This document shows positions 25,761 to 33,645 of a stretch of 64,000 nucleotides of DNA, one piece after another. Numbering within the stretch: position 1 is the stretch's first letter; each line of letters begins with the position of its first letter. Source of the stretch: DATAGF01 sp963819845 (GTDB lineage Bacteria > Actinomycetota > Thermoleophilia > Miltoncostaeales > Miltoncostaeaceae). The stretch spans positions 62,001 to 126,000 of the forward strand of contig CAWFXQ010000007.1 in assembly GCA_963819845.1 (NCBI GenBank), in the 5' to 3' direction. The position numbers and the translations under genes are program-made. The notes under the pieces are model-generated. The model was not told the origin of the DNA. It worked only from the letters and a program-made list of their open reading frames with translations, and did not search any database.

Positions 25761-27545
25761 CTACGGGCGCCGCTTCGGGGCCTTCAGGGTGACCGACCGC
25801 ACCAGGCCGGAGGTGCCCAGGCGGCTGCGGGCCTGCACGGTGACCTGCACCGGGCCGGAGACGAGGGCCTTCCCGCGGCGGCGGTCCCAGACCACCGTCC
25901 GGCGCCCCTGGCGGAGGGGCCGGTTCCCCGCGAGGGTGGCGAGCGTCGCCCCCGACGACGAGAGGACGCGCACGGTGACGCGGGCGGGCCGCAGCAGGCG
26001 GAAGCCGACCGCGAGGCGGCCGGTCGCCGCCTTCCCCGCGCCGCGCGTGGACGACCGGGCCGTGAGGGCCGAGAGCGTGCGGTCGAAGATGACCCGACGG
26101 CGCTGCTCGGTCTCCCCGCTGCCGTCGGCCGCGGTGAAGCGGGCGATCACGACGTAGACCCCGTCGCCCAGGCGCAGGCGCTTGGGGTCGATCGTGACCT
26201 TCGCCGAGCCCGGGCCGAGCGGCCCCTGCCACAGGCGCTTCGTGGGGCGCCCGGTCCGGCGCGCGATGGTCACCGTCGCGGTGCCCGGCAGCGGCGACCG
26301 CACCACCGCGGTGGCCCGGTCGTCCACGTGGTCGGCGTTGGCCGACAGCCGGAAGGGCAGTGGCGTCAGCGTGACCCCGCTGTAGGAGAGCAGCAGGACG
26401 TCGGAGAGGCTCCGGGGGGTTGACCAGGGGATGACCAGATCCGTCCCGACGGCCAGCTGGGCGCTGCCGCCGGCGTCCATGGCGAAGGCGGTGGCCGCGC
26501 CGAGCGAGATCATCAGGCGGGCCTGGTCGGCGACCGTCAGGCCCGGGCTGCCCTGGGAGGGGCCCTCGGCCGTGACCAGCATCAGCGCCCCCGCCGCGGT
26601 CTGGCCGACCGCCGAGCGCGAGGTGCGCGCGCCGAGCTGGGACGAGGTGTAGCCCACCGACGGCGGCGCCACGGCGGCGCCGCCCGACACCAGCCCGGGG
26701 CCGCCGCCGATGGCGTTCAGCGCGCCCGGGGGCAGGCCCAAGAGCCCCGGGGTGAGGGTGAGGGGCTGCCCGAGGGGGAACTCGGCGACGAGCGGGGGCC
26801 CCGACGAGCCGACCCCGCTCAGCACGACGTTGCCGGGGGTGATCGGCATGCCGCCCCCCGCCGCGGCCGCCACCACGGCGCCGGTGCGCACGAGGTTGGG
26901 CGTGAGCGGCCCGGGCTGGTCGAGCCGGACGCTCACCTCGTAGACCGAGCCGCTCTTCGGGGTGGCCGGGCCGTAGGTGGGCGTGTAGAGGATCGTCTCG
27001 CTGCCGCGCTGGGGCGGGCGGTTGATGCCGGCGAAGGCGCGGATGGCGAAGCGCCGGACTCCCGTCGGGTTGACCGCCTGGAAGCGGCCCTGGAGCACCA
27101 GCCCGGCCGACTCGAGGACGCCGCTGGGCGGGATCACGAGCGCGGGGCGGCTGGCCTCGGGCTCGTGGATCAGGTCGCCGGCGATCAGCAGCGCGCCGCT
27201 CGGCGCGTTGGTGTCGTAGCTGAAGAAGTCCCCGTTCATGCCCACCACGGCGCCCTGGTCGAGCCGCGCCCCGACGGCGCCGGTCAGCGGGCCGCGCGCG
27301 ACCGGCGAGCCGGCGGCCAGCGCCGGGGCCAGGCCCACGCGCGGCGACGGCGCGGATCGCACGACGTGCACGACCTGGTTCCCGTCGCGCACCAGCCGCT
27401 GGTAGCCGATGCCGGGCGCGACCTCGACGACCGCGGGCGGCCGCTCGGGCGGCAGCGCCTGGACGGGGCCGTCCGCGAGCGCCGGCGCGGCCCCGGCCGC
27501 GAGCGCCAGCAGGGCGAGGCCCAGGGTGGGGGACAGGTGCCTCAT
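25761..27545 (-). CDS. Secreted phosphodiester glycosidase (NAGPA/DUF2233-like) protein
   Basis: A 594-residue exported protein. Signal peptide MRHLSPTLGLALLALAAGAAPALA. The catalytic region (about 60-400) shows the phosphodiester glycosidase pattern: VVGMNGDFFSYDTNAPSGALLIAGD, LNAIGGGPGLVSGG, TSRSAVGQTAAGALMLVTAEG, LTVADQARLMISLGAATAFAMDAGGSAQLAV. About 190 residues of C-terminal beta-sandwich follow (GTATVTIARRTGRPTKRL, RVTVRVLSSSGATLATLAGNRPL). Family members remove GlcNAc or similar sugars from phosphodiesters of glycans. The target here may be cell-wall polysaccharide (inference). The ATG at 27545 starts the signal peptide; a palindrome pair lies 61 bases upstream. Confidence 0.8.
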   Translation of the reverse strand: MRHLSPTLGLALLALAAGAAPALADGPVQALPPERPPAVVEVAPGIGYQRLVRDGNQVVHVVRSAPSPRVGLAPALAAGSPVARGPLTGAVGARLDQGAVVGMNGDFFSYDTNAPSGALLIAGDLIHEPEASRPALVIPPSGVLESAGLVLQGRFQAVNPTGVRRFAIRAFAGINRPPQRGSETILYTPTYGPATPKSGSVYEVSVRLDQPGPLTPNLVRTGAVVAAAAGGGMPITPGNVVLSGVGSSGPPLVAEFPLGQPLTLTPGLLGLPPGALNAIGGGPGLVSGGAAVAPPSVGYTSSQLGARTSRSAVGQTAAGALMLVTAEGPSQGSPGLTVADQARLMISLGAATAFAMDAGGSAQLAVGTDLVIPWSTPRSLSDVLLLSYSGVTLTPLPFRLSANADHVDDRATAVVRSPLPGTATVTIARRTGRPTKRLWQGPLGPGSAKVTIDPKRLRLGDGVYVVIARFTAADGSGETEQRRRVIFDRTLSALTARSSTRGAGKAATGRLAVGFRLLRPARVTVRVLSSSGATLATLAGNRPLRQGRRTVVWDRRRGKALVSGPVQVTVQARSRLGTSGLVRSVTLKAPKRRP

Positions 27546-27605
27546 GGCGGGCACCCAATCACGCGCCCCCGGACGGCCCAAGCGGGCCGGGCGTCGCCGG
27601 GGGTC

Positions 27606-27640
27606 GGCCAATTGGCCAAAGGCGCCACGGCCAATTGGCC
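27606..27640. repeat. Two 12-bp palindromes, 23 bp apart
   Basis: GGCCAATTGGCC occurs at 27606-27617 and 27629-27640 with an 11-base spacer (AAAGGCGCCAC) that differs from the spacer of the 8.9 kb array. The pair sits in the short space between two divergent genes and ends 18 bases before the sensor kinase start. Confidence 0.85.
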
Positions 27641-27658
27641 GTCTGCGACACTGGCGGC

Positions 27659-28810
27659 GTGGTCGTCGCGCTGGTCCTGCTGGCGGTCGCGGTCGTCGCC
27701 GTCGGGCTCACCGGGCTCGTCGTCGCGCGCCGCCTCCGCGCCGATGCCCGGGCGGCCGAGGCGCGCGCCGAGCGCGCCGACGCCGAGATCGCGGTCGCCG
27801 AGCGCCGCAGCCGTCAGGTGCTCCAGGACCTGCCCTTCATCGCCCTGCGCGTCGACCGGGACGGGCGCCTGGTGGAGGCGAACCCGGTCGCCCTGGAGCG
27901 GTTCCCGTTCCTGGTCGCCGGGATGACGATGCTCGAGTCGTTCAGCGAGCACCGGCTGGCGCGGCGCGTGGGCCAGGCGCTGGACGACCTCTCGCGCCAG
28001 ACCTTCGAGGTGCGCCTCTTCGCGGGCGGGCGCCGCACCTACCGGGCCGCGGTCGAGCCCTACGAGGTGGGCGACGCCCGGGAGGCGCTGGTGTTCCTCA
28101 CCGACCAGAGCGAGGCCGTGGCCTACCAGGAGCTGCGCTCGCAGTTCGTCGCGAACGTCTCCCACGAGCTCCGCACCCCGCTCACCGGGCTCCGGGGACT
28201 GCTGGAGGCGCTCGACGACCCGCAGATGGACCCCGAGACGCGGCGCGACTTCGTGGCGCGGGCGGCGAGCGAGACCCAGCGGCTCGAGGCGCTGATCACC
28301 GACATCCTCTTCCTCTCGGAGCTGGAGACGACCCCGGGCCTGCCCTCCTCCTCGCGCAGCGACCTGGCCCAGGCGGCGACGGCCACGGTCGCCGACCTCC
28401 ACGCGCTCGCCGAGGAGCACGGGGTGCGCCTCGAGGTCGACGCCGGCGGGCCGGCCTGGACCCCCCTCACCGACCGGATGGCCGCGACGGTCGTGCGCAA
28501 CCTCGTCGAGAACGCCGTCAAGTACGCCGGCCCCGGCGCCACGGCGTCGACGACCGTGAGCTCCGCCGACGGCTCCGTGACGCTGACCGTCGCCGACGAC
28601 GGCGCCGGCATCCCGGAGCGTCACCTGCCGCACGTGTTCGAGCGCTTCTATCGCGCCGACCCCTCGCGCTCGAAGCGCCTCGGCGGCACCGGCCTGGGCC
28701 TCTCGATCGTCAAGCACATCGCGGAACGATTCGGCGGCCGGGCCGAGGCCTCCTCCCGGGAGGGGTTCGGAACCACCGTCACCGTGACCCTCCCCGCCGA
28801 GGGGCCGTGA
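27659..28810 (+). CDS. Sensor histidine kinase (PhoR-like, PAS-HisKA-HATPase)
   Basis: A 383-residue kinase: one N-terminal transmembrane helix (VVVALVLLAVAVVAVGLTGLVVA), a coiled linker, a PAS-like domain (LQDLPFIALRVDRDGRLVEANPVALERFPFL), the H box FVANVSHELRTPLTGLRGLLEAL (phosphorylated His about 163), N box VRNLVENAVKYA, G1 VADDGAGIP, F box and G2 GGTGLGLSIVKHIAERFGG. The cognate response regulator is not in this stretch, so it is an orphan here. The GTG at 27659 is chosen; a TTG at 27635 lies inside the palindrome repeat and is unlikely. Confidence 0.88.
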   Translation: MVVALVLLAVAVVAVGLTGLVVARRLRADARAAEARAERADAEIAVAERRSRQVLQDLPFIALRVDRDGRLVEANPVALERFPFLVAGMTMLESFSEHRLARRVGQALDDLSRQTFEVRLFAGGRRTYRAAVEPYEVGDAREALVFLTDQSEAVAYQELRSQFVANVSHELRTPLTGLRGLLEALDDPQMDPETRRDFVARAASETQRLEALITDILFLSELETTPGLPSSSRSDLAQAATATVADLHALAEEHGVRLEVDAGGPAWTPLTDRMAATVVRNLVENAVKYAGPGATASTTVSSADGSVTLTVADDGAGIPERHLPHVFERFYRADPSRSKRLGGTGLGLSIVKHIAERFGGRAEASSREGFGTTVTVTLPAEGP

Positions 28811-28829
28811 TAGCGTCCCGCGCCGCCTG

Positions 28830-29933
28830 ATGGCCGTTCCCCTCATGGACATCCAGGCCCAGTACGGGCCGCTGCGCGCGGAGATCGACGCCGCCATCGC
28901 CGGCGTGCTCGACAGCGGCCGCTTCATCCTCGGGCCCGAGGGCCGGGCGCTCGAGGCGGCGGTGTCCGGGCGGCTCGGAGGCCGCCCCGCGGTCGGCGTG
29001 GCGAACGGGACCGACGCCCTGGTCCTCGCCCTCCACGCCCTCGGCGTCGGCCCGGGCCACGAGGTGGTCACGACGCCCTACACGTTCTACGCCACCGCCG
29101 AGGCGATCGCGCGCGTCGGGGCGACGCCGGTCTTCGCCGACATCGACCCGGTCACCTACTGCCTCGACCCGGCCGCCGCGCAGGCGCGGATCGGCCCGGC
29201 GACGAGGGCGATCCTGCCGGTCCACATCTTCGGGCATCCGGCCGACATGGCCGCGATCTGCGACCTGGCCGCGTCGCACGGCCTGGCCGTCGTGGAGGAC
29301 GCCGCCCAGGCCTTCGGCGCCGCGACCGGCGAGGGGGAGGTCGGGACCTTCGGCGACGCGGCCACCTTCAGCTTCTTCCCCACCAAGAACTTCCCCGGCA
29401 TGGGCGACGGCGGGATGGTGGTGTGCCGCGACGAGGACCTGGCCGAGCGGGTGCGCCGGCTGCGGTTCCACGGGTCGGCCGACAAGGTGGTGTTCGAGGA
29501 GGTCGGCTACAACTCGCGCCTCGACGACCTGCAGGCCGCGATCATCCGGGTCTTCTACCCGCACCTCGACGACTGGAACGCCCGCCGTGCCCGGGCGGCC
29601 GCCTGGTACGCGGACGAGGGCTTGGGCGAGCACGCGGCCCTGCCGGGGGTCGCCCCGGGGGCGCGTCACATCTACCACCTCTTCATGGCCCGCCACCCGC
29701 GGCGCGACGAGCTGCGGGCGGCCCTGGCGGAGGCGGGGGTCGGCAGCGCCGTCTACTACGGCATCCCCATGCACCTGCAGCCCGTGTTCGCCCACCTGGG
29801 GTACGCGCAGGGCAGCCTGCCGGTGGCCGAGGAGTGCGCCCGCACGGCGCTCGCCCTGCCGATGCACCCGAACCTGACCCGCGAGGACGTCGCGGCGGTG
29901 GCCGCCGCGGCCGGGGTGAGTCAGCCGGTCTGA
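28830..29933 (+). CDS. DegT/DnrJ/EryC1/StrS-family sugar aminotransferase
   Basis: A 367-residue PLP enzyme that aminates keto-sugar nucleotides. Marks: MAVPLMDIQAQYGPLRAEID, GVANGTDALVLALHALGVGPGHEVVTTPYTF, VEDAAQAFGA, FSFFPTKNFPGMGDGGMVV (Lys forming the internal aldimine, about 190), GYNSRLDDLQAAI, and the C-terminal GIPMHLQPVFAHLGY. The product is likely an amino-sugar for a glycan. It follows the sensor kinase by 19 bases and its 3' end overlaps the convergent epimerase gene by 13 bases. Confidence 0.9.
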   Translation: MAVPLMDIQAQYGPLRAEIDAAIAGVLDSGRFILGPEGRALEAAVSGRLGGRPAVGVANGTDALVLALHALGVGPGHEVVTTPYTFYATAEAIARVGATPVFADIDPVTYCLDPAAAQARIGPATRAILPVHIFGHPADMAAICDLAASHGLAVVEDAAQAFGAATGEGEVGTFGDAATFSFFPTKNFPGMGDGGMVVCRDEDLAERVRRLRFHGSADKVVFEEVGYNSRLDDLQAAIIRVFYPHLDDWNARRARAAAWYADEGLGEHAALPGVAPGARHIYHLFMARHPRRDELRAALAEAGVGSAVYYGIPMHLQPVFAHLGYAQGSLPVAEECARTALALPMHPNLTREDVAAVAAAAGVSQPV

Positions 29934-30947
29934 CCGAGGGCGCCCGCGCGGCGCGCGCTGAGGTGCCCCGCCTCGTACAGCCAGCGGACCGTGTCGCGGA
30001 CCGACTCCTCCGCGGGCCGGAACGGGACGTCGAGCTCGCGGGCCGTCGCCGAGCCGTCGGCCGAGCCGTCCTGGCTCGCGGCCCAGGAGGCCTCGCGGGA
30101 GGGCAGGAGGTCGACGCCCAGCCGGCCGAGCGCCTGGCCCAGCGCCCCGCTGGCCGCGGCCACCGGGGCGGGGACGGTCGCGATCGGCAGGTGCCGTCCG
30201 GTGACCCGCACGACGGTGCGCATGACCTCGGCGACGGGCACGCTCTCGCCGGCGGCGACGTGGCGCCGGGGCCCGCCCCCCGGCGAGGCGAGGGCCGCGT
30301 GGACGGCGGCCACGTCGCGCACGTCGCTCATCGGCACGATCCCGGGCGGCAGGGCCGGCAGCCGCCCCGCCAGCGCGGCGAGGGCGACCTGGGAGCTCTC
30401 GCCGAGATGCGGGTCGTGCGGCCCCCATACCATGCCCGGATAGGTGATCGCGACCGGGGCGCCCTCGTCCTGCAGGGCGCGGGCGACGGCCTCGGAGGCC
30501 GCCTTCGAGCCGGTGTAGGGGTGGGGCGAGGTCCCGACGGGCGACGTCTCGTCGAGCGGCCGGCCGGTGAGGTTGGGGATGAGGGCGCCGTAGCTCGACA
30601 CGTGGACGATCGGGTCGAGGCCGGCCTCGGCGGCCGCCCGCAGCACGCCCTCCGTCCCCGGGACGTTGACGCGGCGGATCTCGTCCGCGCGCCGGGGAGA
30701 GCGAGTAGACGCTCGCGGCGTGGACCACGGCGTCGCAGCCGGCGACCGCGGCGCGCACCGCCCCCGGATCGGTGACGTCGCCGGGCACGACCTCGACCTC
30801 GCCGGGATCGATCCCCACCGGGAGCAGGGCCGGGGCGACGCGGCCGGGCGACCTCACGAGCAGGCGCAGCTCGTGCCCGGCCTCCCGCAGGGCCGCGACG
30901 GTGTGGCAGCCGACGAACCCGGTGCCCCCGGTCACGAGGATCCTCAC
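29921..30947 (-). CDS. NAD-dependent epimerase/dehydratase (extended SDR), one frameshift
   Basis: About 342 residues. N-terminal Rossmann VRILVTGGTGFVGCHTVAALREAGHELRLLVRS and GDVTDPGAVRAAVAGCDAVVHAASVYSLSP are in one frame. After a break near 30700 come VLRAAAEAGLDPIVHVSSYGALIP, HPYTGSKAASE (catalytic Y-x-x-x-K) and YPGMVWGPHDPHLGESSQ. This is a complete extended SDR acting on a nucleotide sugar or similar. The GTG at 30947 overlaps the stop of the decarboxylase gene by GTGA. One missing base explains the break. Confidence 0.82.
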
Positions 30948-32356
30948 GGGAGCGCCTCGGGCGCCCCCCGGTGCGCTGTGAGGAGCGCCGCGACCGTGCG
31001 GTCGATGTCCGCCTCGCCCGTGCGCCAGCTCGTCACCGACAGCCGGGCGGCGGCCACGCCACGCCACGTCGTCCCGCTGGGGTAGCAGGTGCCCTCGGCC
31101 TGGGCCGCCGCGACGACGGCCCGGGTGTGGGCGTCGTCGTCGCGCCCGGCCGGGTCGGCGAACCGCACCACGACCTGGTTCAGGTCCTGGTGCAGCACCT
31201 CGGCGCCGTCGGCCGCGGCGAGGCGGGCGGCCGCGCGCTCGGCCATCCGGCAGCAGCGCTCCACCAGCTCCGCGACCCCGCGCCGGCCGAGGTGGCGGAG
31301 CGCGGCCCAGACGGGCACCGACCGGGCCCGCCGCGACAGCTCGGGGTTGTAGTCGATCGGATCGCGCAGGCCGGCGTCGTCGCCGTCGGGCAGGTAGGCG
31401 GCCCGCACCCCCATGGCCCGGCGGTGCGCGTCCGGGTGGGCGCAGACGGCGATGCCGCAGTCGTAGGGCGTGTTCAGCCACTTGTGCGCGTCGGTCGCCC
31501 ACGAGTCGGCCCGCTCGGCCCCCTCCACGAGGTGCCGGTAGGCCGGGGCGGCTCGTGCCCAGAGGCCGAAGGCGCCGTTGACGTGCACCCAGAGGTCGTC
31601 GCGGGCGACGCGGTCGACGACCTCGGCCACGGCGTCGACCGCTCCGCCGTTCACGTTCCCGGCCTGGAGGCAGACGATCGTCGGGCCGCGCCGGCCGGCC
31701 GCCGCCGCGGCGAGGGCGTCCGGCCGCACCCGCCCGGCGTCGTCGCACGCCACGGCGTGCGCCGTGCCGGTGCCGAGGCCCAGCGCGCGCAGGGCGGCGT
31801 CGATCGAGTCGTGGCGCTGCTCCCCCACCAGCACGCCCACCCGCGGCGCGCCCTGGAGGCCCGCCTCCTCGACGTCCCAGCCGTGGGCGGCGAGCACGTG
31901 GTTGCGCGCCGCGGCGAGGCACGACGTGTTGGCCATCTGCCCGCCGGTCACGAAGCCGACGGACGCCCCCCGGGGCAGGTCGAGAAGGTCGAGCACCCAG
32001 CCCGCCGCGACCTGCTCGATCATGGTGGTCGCGGGGAAGGGCTCGGACATCGCCGAGTTCTGGTCCCAGGCGCTCACCAGCCAGTCGGCCGCGATCGCGA
32101 CCGGCAGGGTCCCGCCGATCACCCAGCCGTGGAAGCGCCCCGACCCGGACGCCATGAGCCCGGGCTCGGCGCGCCGGGCGAGGTCGCGCACGACCTCGGC
32201 GGCGGGCGCGCCCTCCTCGGGCAGGGGCTCGTCGAAGGCGGCGAGCATGGCGCGGGCTCCGGCCGCCGGGCGCACCGGGCGCCCGGGCAGGCTCTCCAGC
32301 CAGTCGCGGGCCGCGCCTGCGGCGACGGCCAGGACCGATTCGTCTGCGGCGCTCAT
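30944..32356 (-). CDS. PLP-dependent group II decarboxylase-like protein
   Basis: A 470-residue fold-type I PLP enzyme of the glutamate/aromatic amino-acid decarboxylase group. Marks are GRFHGWVIGGTLPVAIAADWL, VGFVTGGQMANTSCLAAAR, VLVGEQRHDSIDAAL, and SWATDAHKWLNTPYDCG with the aldimine Lys. In the strand that normally reads HVD(A/G)A, this protein has WVHVNGAFGLWA: the Asp that holds the PLP ring nitrogen is Asn. This may reduce or change activity, or be a base error. The ATG at 32356 begins MSAADESVL. It is coupled to the downstream SDR gene by GTGA. Confidence 0.82.
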   Translation of the reverse strand: MSAADESVLAVAAGAARDWLESLPGRPVRPAAGARAMLAAFDEPLPEEGAPAAEVVRDLARRAEPGLMASGSGRFHGWVIGGTLPVAIAADWLVSAWDQNSAMSEPFPATTMIEQVAAGWVLDLLDLPRGASVGFVTGGQMANTSCLAAARNHVLAAHGWDVEEAGLQGAPRVGVLVGEQRHDSIDAALRALGLGTGTAHAVACDDAGRVRPDALAAAAAGRRGPTIVCLQAGNVNGGAVDAVAEVVDRVARDDLWVHVNGAFGLWARAAPAYRHLVEGAERADSWATDAHKWLNTPYDCGIAVCAHPDAHRRAMGVRAAYLPDGDDAGLRDPIDYNPELSRRARSVPVWAALRHLGRRGVAELVERCCRMAERAAARLAAADGAEVLHQDLNQVVVRFADPAGRDDDAHTRAVVAAAQAEGTCYPSGTTWRGVAAARLSVTSWRTGEADIDRTVAALLTAHRGAPEALP

Positions 32357-32611
32357 CCGTCCACTTCTACACCCCCGGGGGGCCTCTCGGGCGGGCATCT
32401 CGGAGGGCGAATCGGCGGTTGACCGCCGCGGCCCGTCCGTCGCTCAATGCTCCGCAACCGGATCCCGGGGGTGGATCGCGAGCCGGCGGCCGGCGGCCGG
32501 CTGACCTGCCGGTTCGCGTTCGGCGGCGACAAGTGACCGCCGCGCGCTCGCTCACCAAGGCACCGAGGGGCGAGGGGCTGACGGGCCCGGCGGCCCGAGG
32601 CGCCGCCCTTC

Positions 32612-32617
32612 TAAACT
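32612..32617 (+). promoter_or_regulatory. -10 box TAAACT of the DUF354 gene
   Basis: TAAACT ends 8 bases before the GTG at 32626. No ribosome binding site is present. The roughly 250 bases upstream, back to the divergent decarboxylase start, hold no gene or repeat that I can see. Confidence 0.5.
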
Positions 32618-32625
32618 CGGCGCCG

Positions 32626-33645
32626 GTGAGGGTCTGGGTTGACATCACGAACTCCCCCCATGCCGTGATCTTCCGCCCCCTGATCGCGCGGATGGCGGCG
32701 CGCGGCCACGAGGTGACCGTCACCTCGCGGGAGTTCGCCCAGACCGTCGGCCTGCTCGACCGGTTCGGTATCGCGCACACCGTGGTGGGCGCCCACGGCG
32801 GCGCCTCGCGACGGGGCAAGGCGCGCGCGATGGCGGGCCGGTCGGCCGCCCTGGCCGGCTTCGCGCGCGAGGGCCGCTTCGACCTGGCCGTGGCCCACGG
32901 GAGCACCGACCAGCCGCTCGCCGCGCGCCTGGCCGGCACCCCCCAGGTGACGATGTTCGACTACGAGCACGCGGCGGCCATGCACCACTGGAACGGCAGG
33001 CTCGCGAGCCGCGTGCTGGTGCCCGCGGCGATCCCGGAGGAGGCCCTCAGCCGCTACGGCATGCGCCCTCCGCGGCTGGTCCGGTACCCGGGTCTGAAGG
33101 AGGAGTACTACCTCGCCGACCACGCGGTTGACCCGGGCGTCATCGACGAGCTGGGGCTGGATCGCGAGCGCGTCGTGGCCGTCGTGCGACCGCCGCCCGA
33201 GGTCACCCTCTACCACCGCGGGGCGGGCACGGAGCTCTTCGCGGCGACCCTCGAGCGGCTGCTGGCGGCGCCGGAGGCGCAGACCGTGGTGCTGCCGCGC
33301 ACCCAGGAGCAGCGGCAGGCGCTCGCGGGCCGCCCCGCGATCGTCCCCGAGCGGCCGGTCGACGGGCCGAGCCTGGTGGCGGCGGCCGACCTGGTGGTGA
33401 GCGCGGGGGGGACGATGAACCGCGAGGCCGCGGCCCTCGGCGTGCCCGCCTACACCCCCTTCGCCGCCCGGCTGGGCGCGGTCGACCGGCGCCTGATCGC
33501 CGAGGGGCGCCTGACCCGGCTCGAGCGGCCCGAGGACGTCGCCATCGTTCGCACGGAGCGGGGCCCGGCGCCGCCCCTGCGCGACCCCGAGGCCCTGCTG
33601 GACCTGATTCTCGGCGCGGGCCGCGCTAGGGTGGACCGCTCGTGA
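32626..33645 (+). CDS. DUF354 glycosyltransferase-like protein
   Basis: A 339-residue GT-B-like protein of the DUF354 family: RVWVDITNSPHAVIFRPLIARMAARGHEVTVTSREFAQTVGLLDRFG start, FDLAVAHGSTDQPLAARLAGTPQVTMFDYEHA, VLPRTQEQRQAL, and VSAGGTMNREAAALGVPAYTPFAARLGAVDRRLIAEGRL, which resembles the donor-binding half of UDP-GlcNAc epimerase or MurG-like enzymes. It overlaps the CapD-like gene by GTGA, so a role in surface polysaccharide synthesis is likely. Confidence 0.82.
   Translation: MRVWVDITNSPHAVIFRPLIARMAARGHEVTVTSREFAQTVGLLDRFGIAHTVVGAHGGASRRGKARAMAGRSAALAGFAREGRFDLAVAHGSTDQPLAARLAGTPQVTMFDYEHAAAMHHWNGRLASRVLVPAAIPEEALSRYGMRPPRLVRYPGLKEEYYLADHAVDPGVIDELGLDRERVVAVVRPPPEVTLYHRGAGTELFAATLERLLAAPEAQTVVLPRTQEQRQALAGRPAIVPERPVDGPSLVAAADLVVSAGGTMNREAAALGVPAYTPFAARLGAVDRRLIAEGRLTRLERPEDVAIVRTERGPAPPLRDPEALLDLILGAGRARVDRS
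33627..33632 (+). promoter_or_regulatory. -10 box TAGGGT inside the DUF354 3' end
   Basis: TAGGGT ends 9 bases before the GTG at 33642. It could give the CapD-like gene its own leaderless transcript in addition to read-through. Confidence 0.35.
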
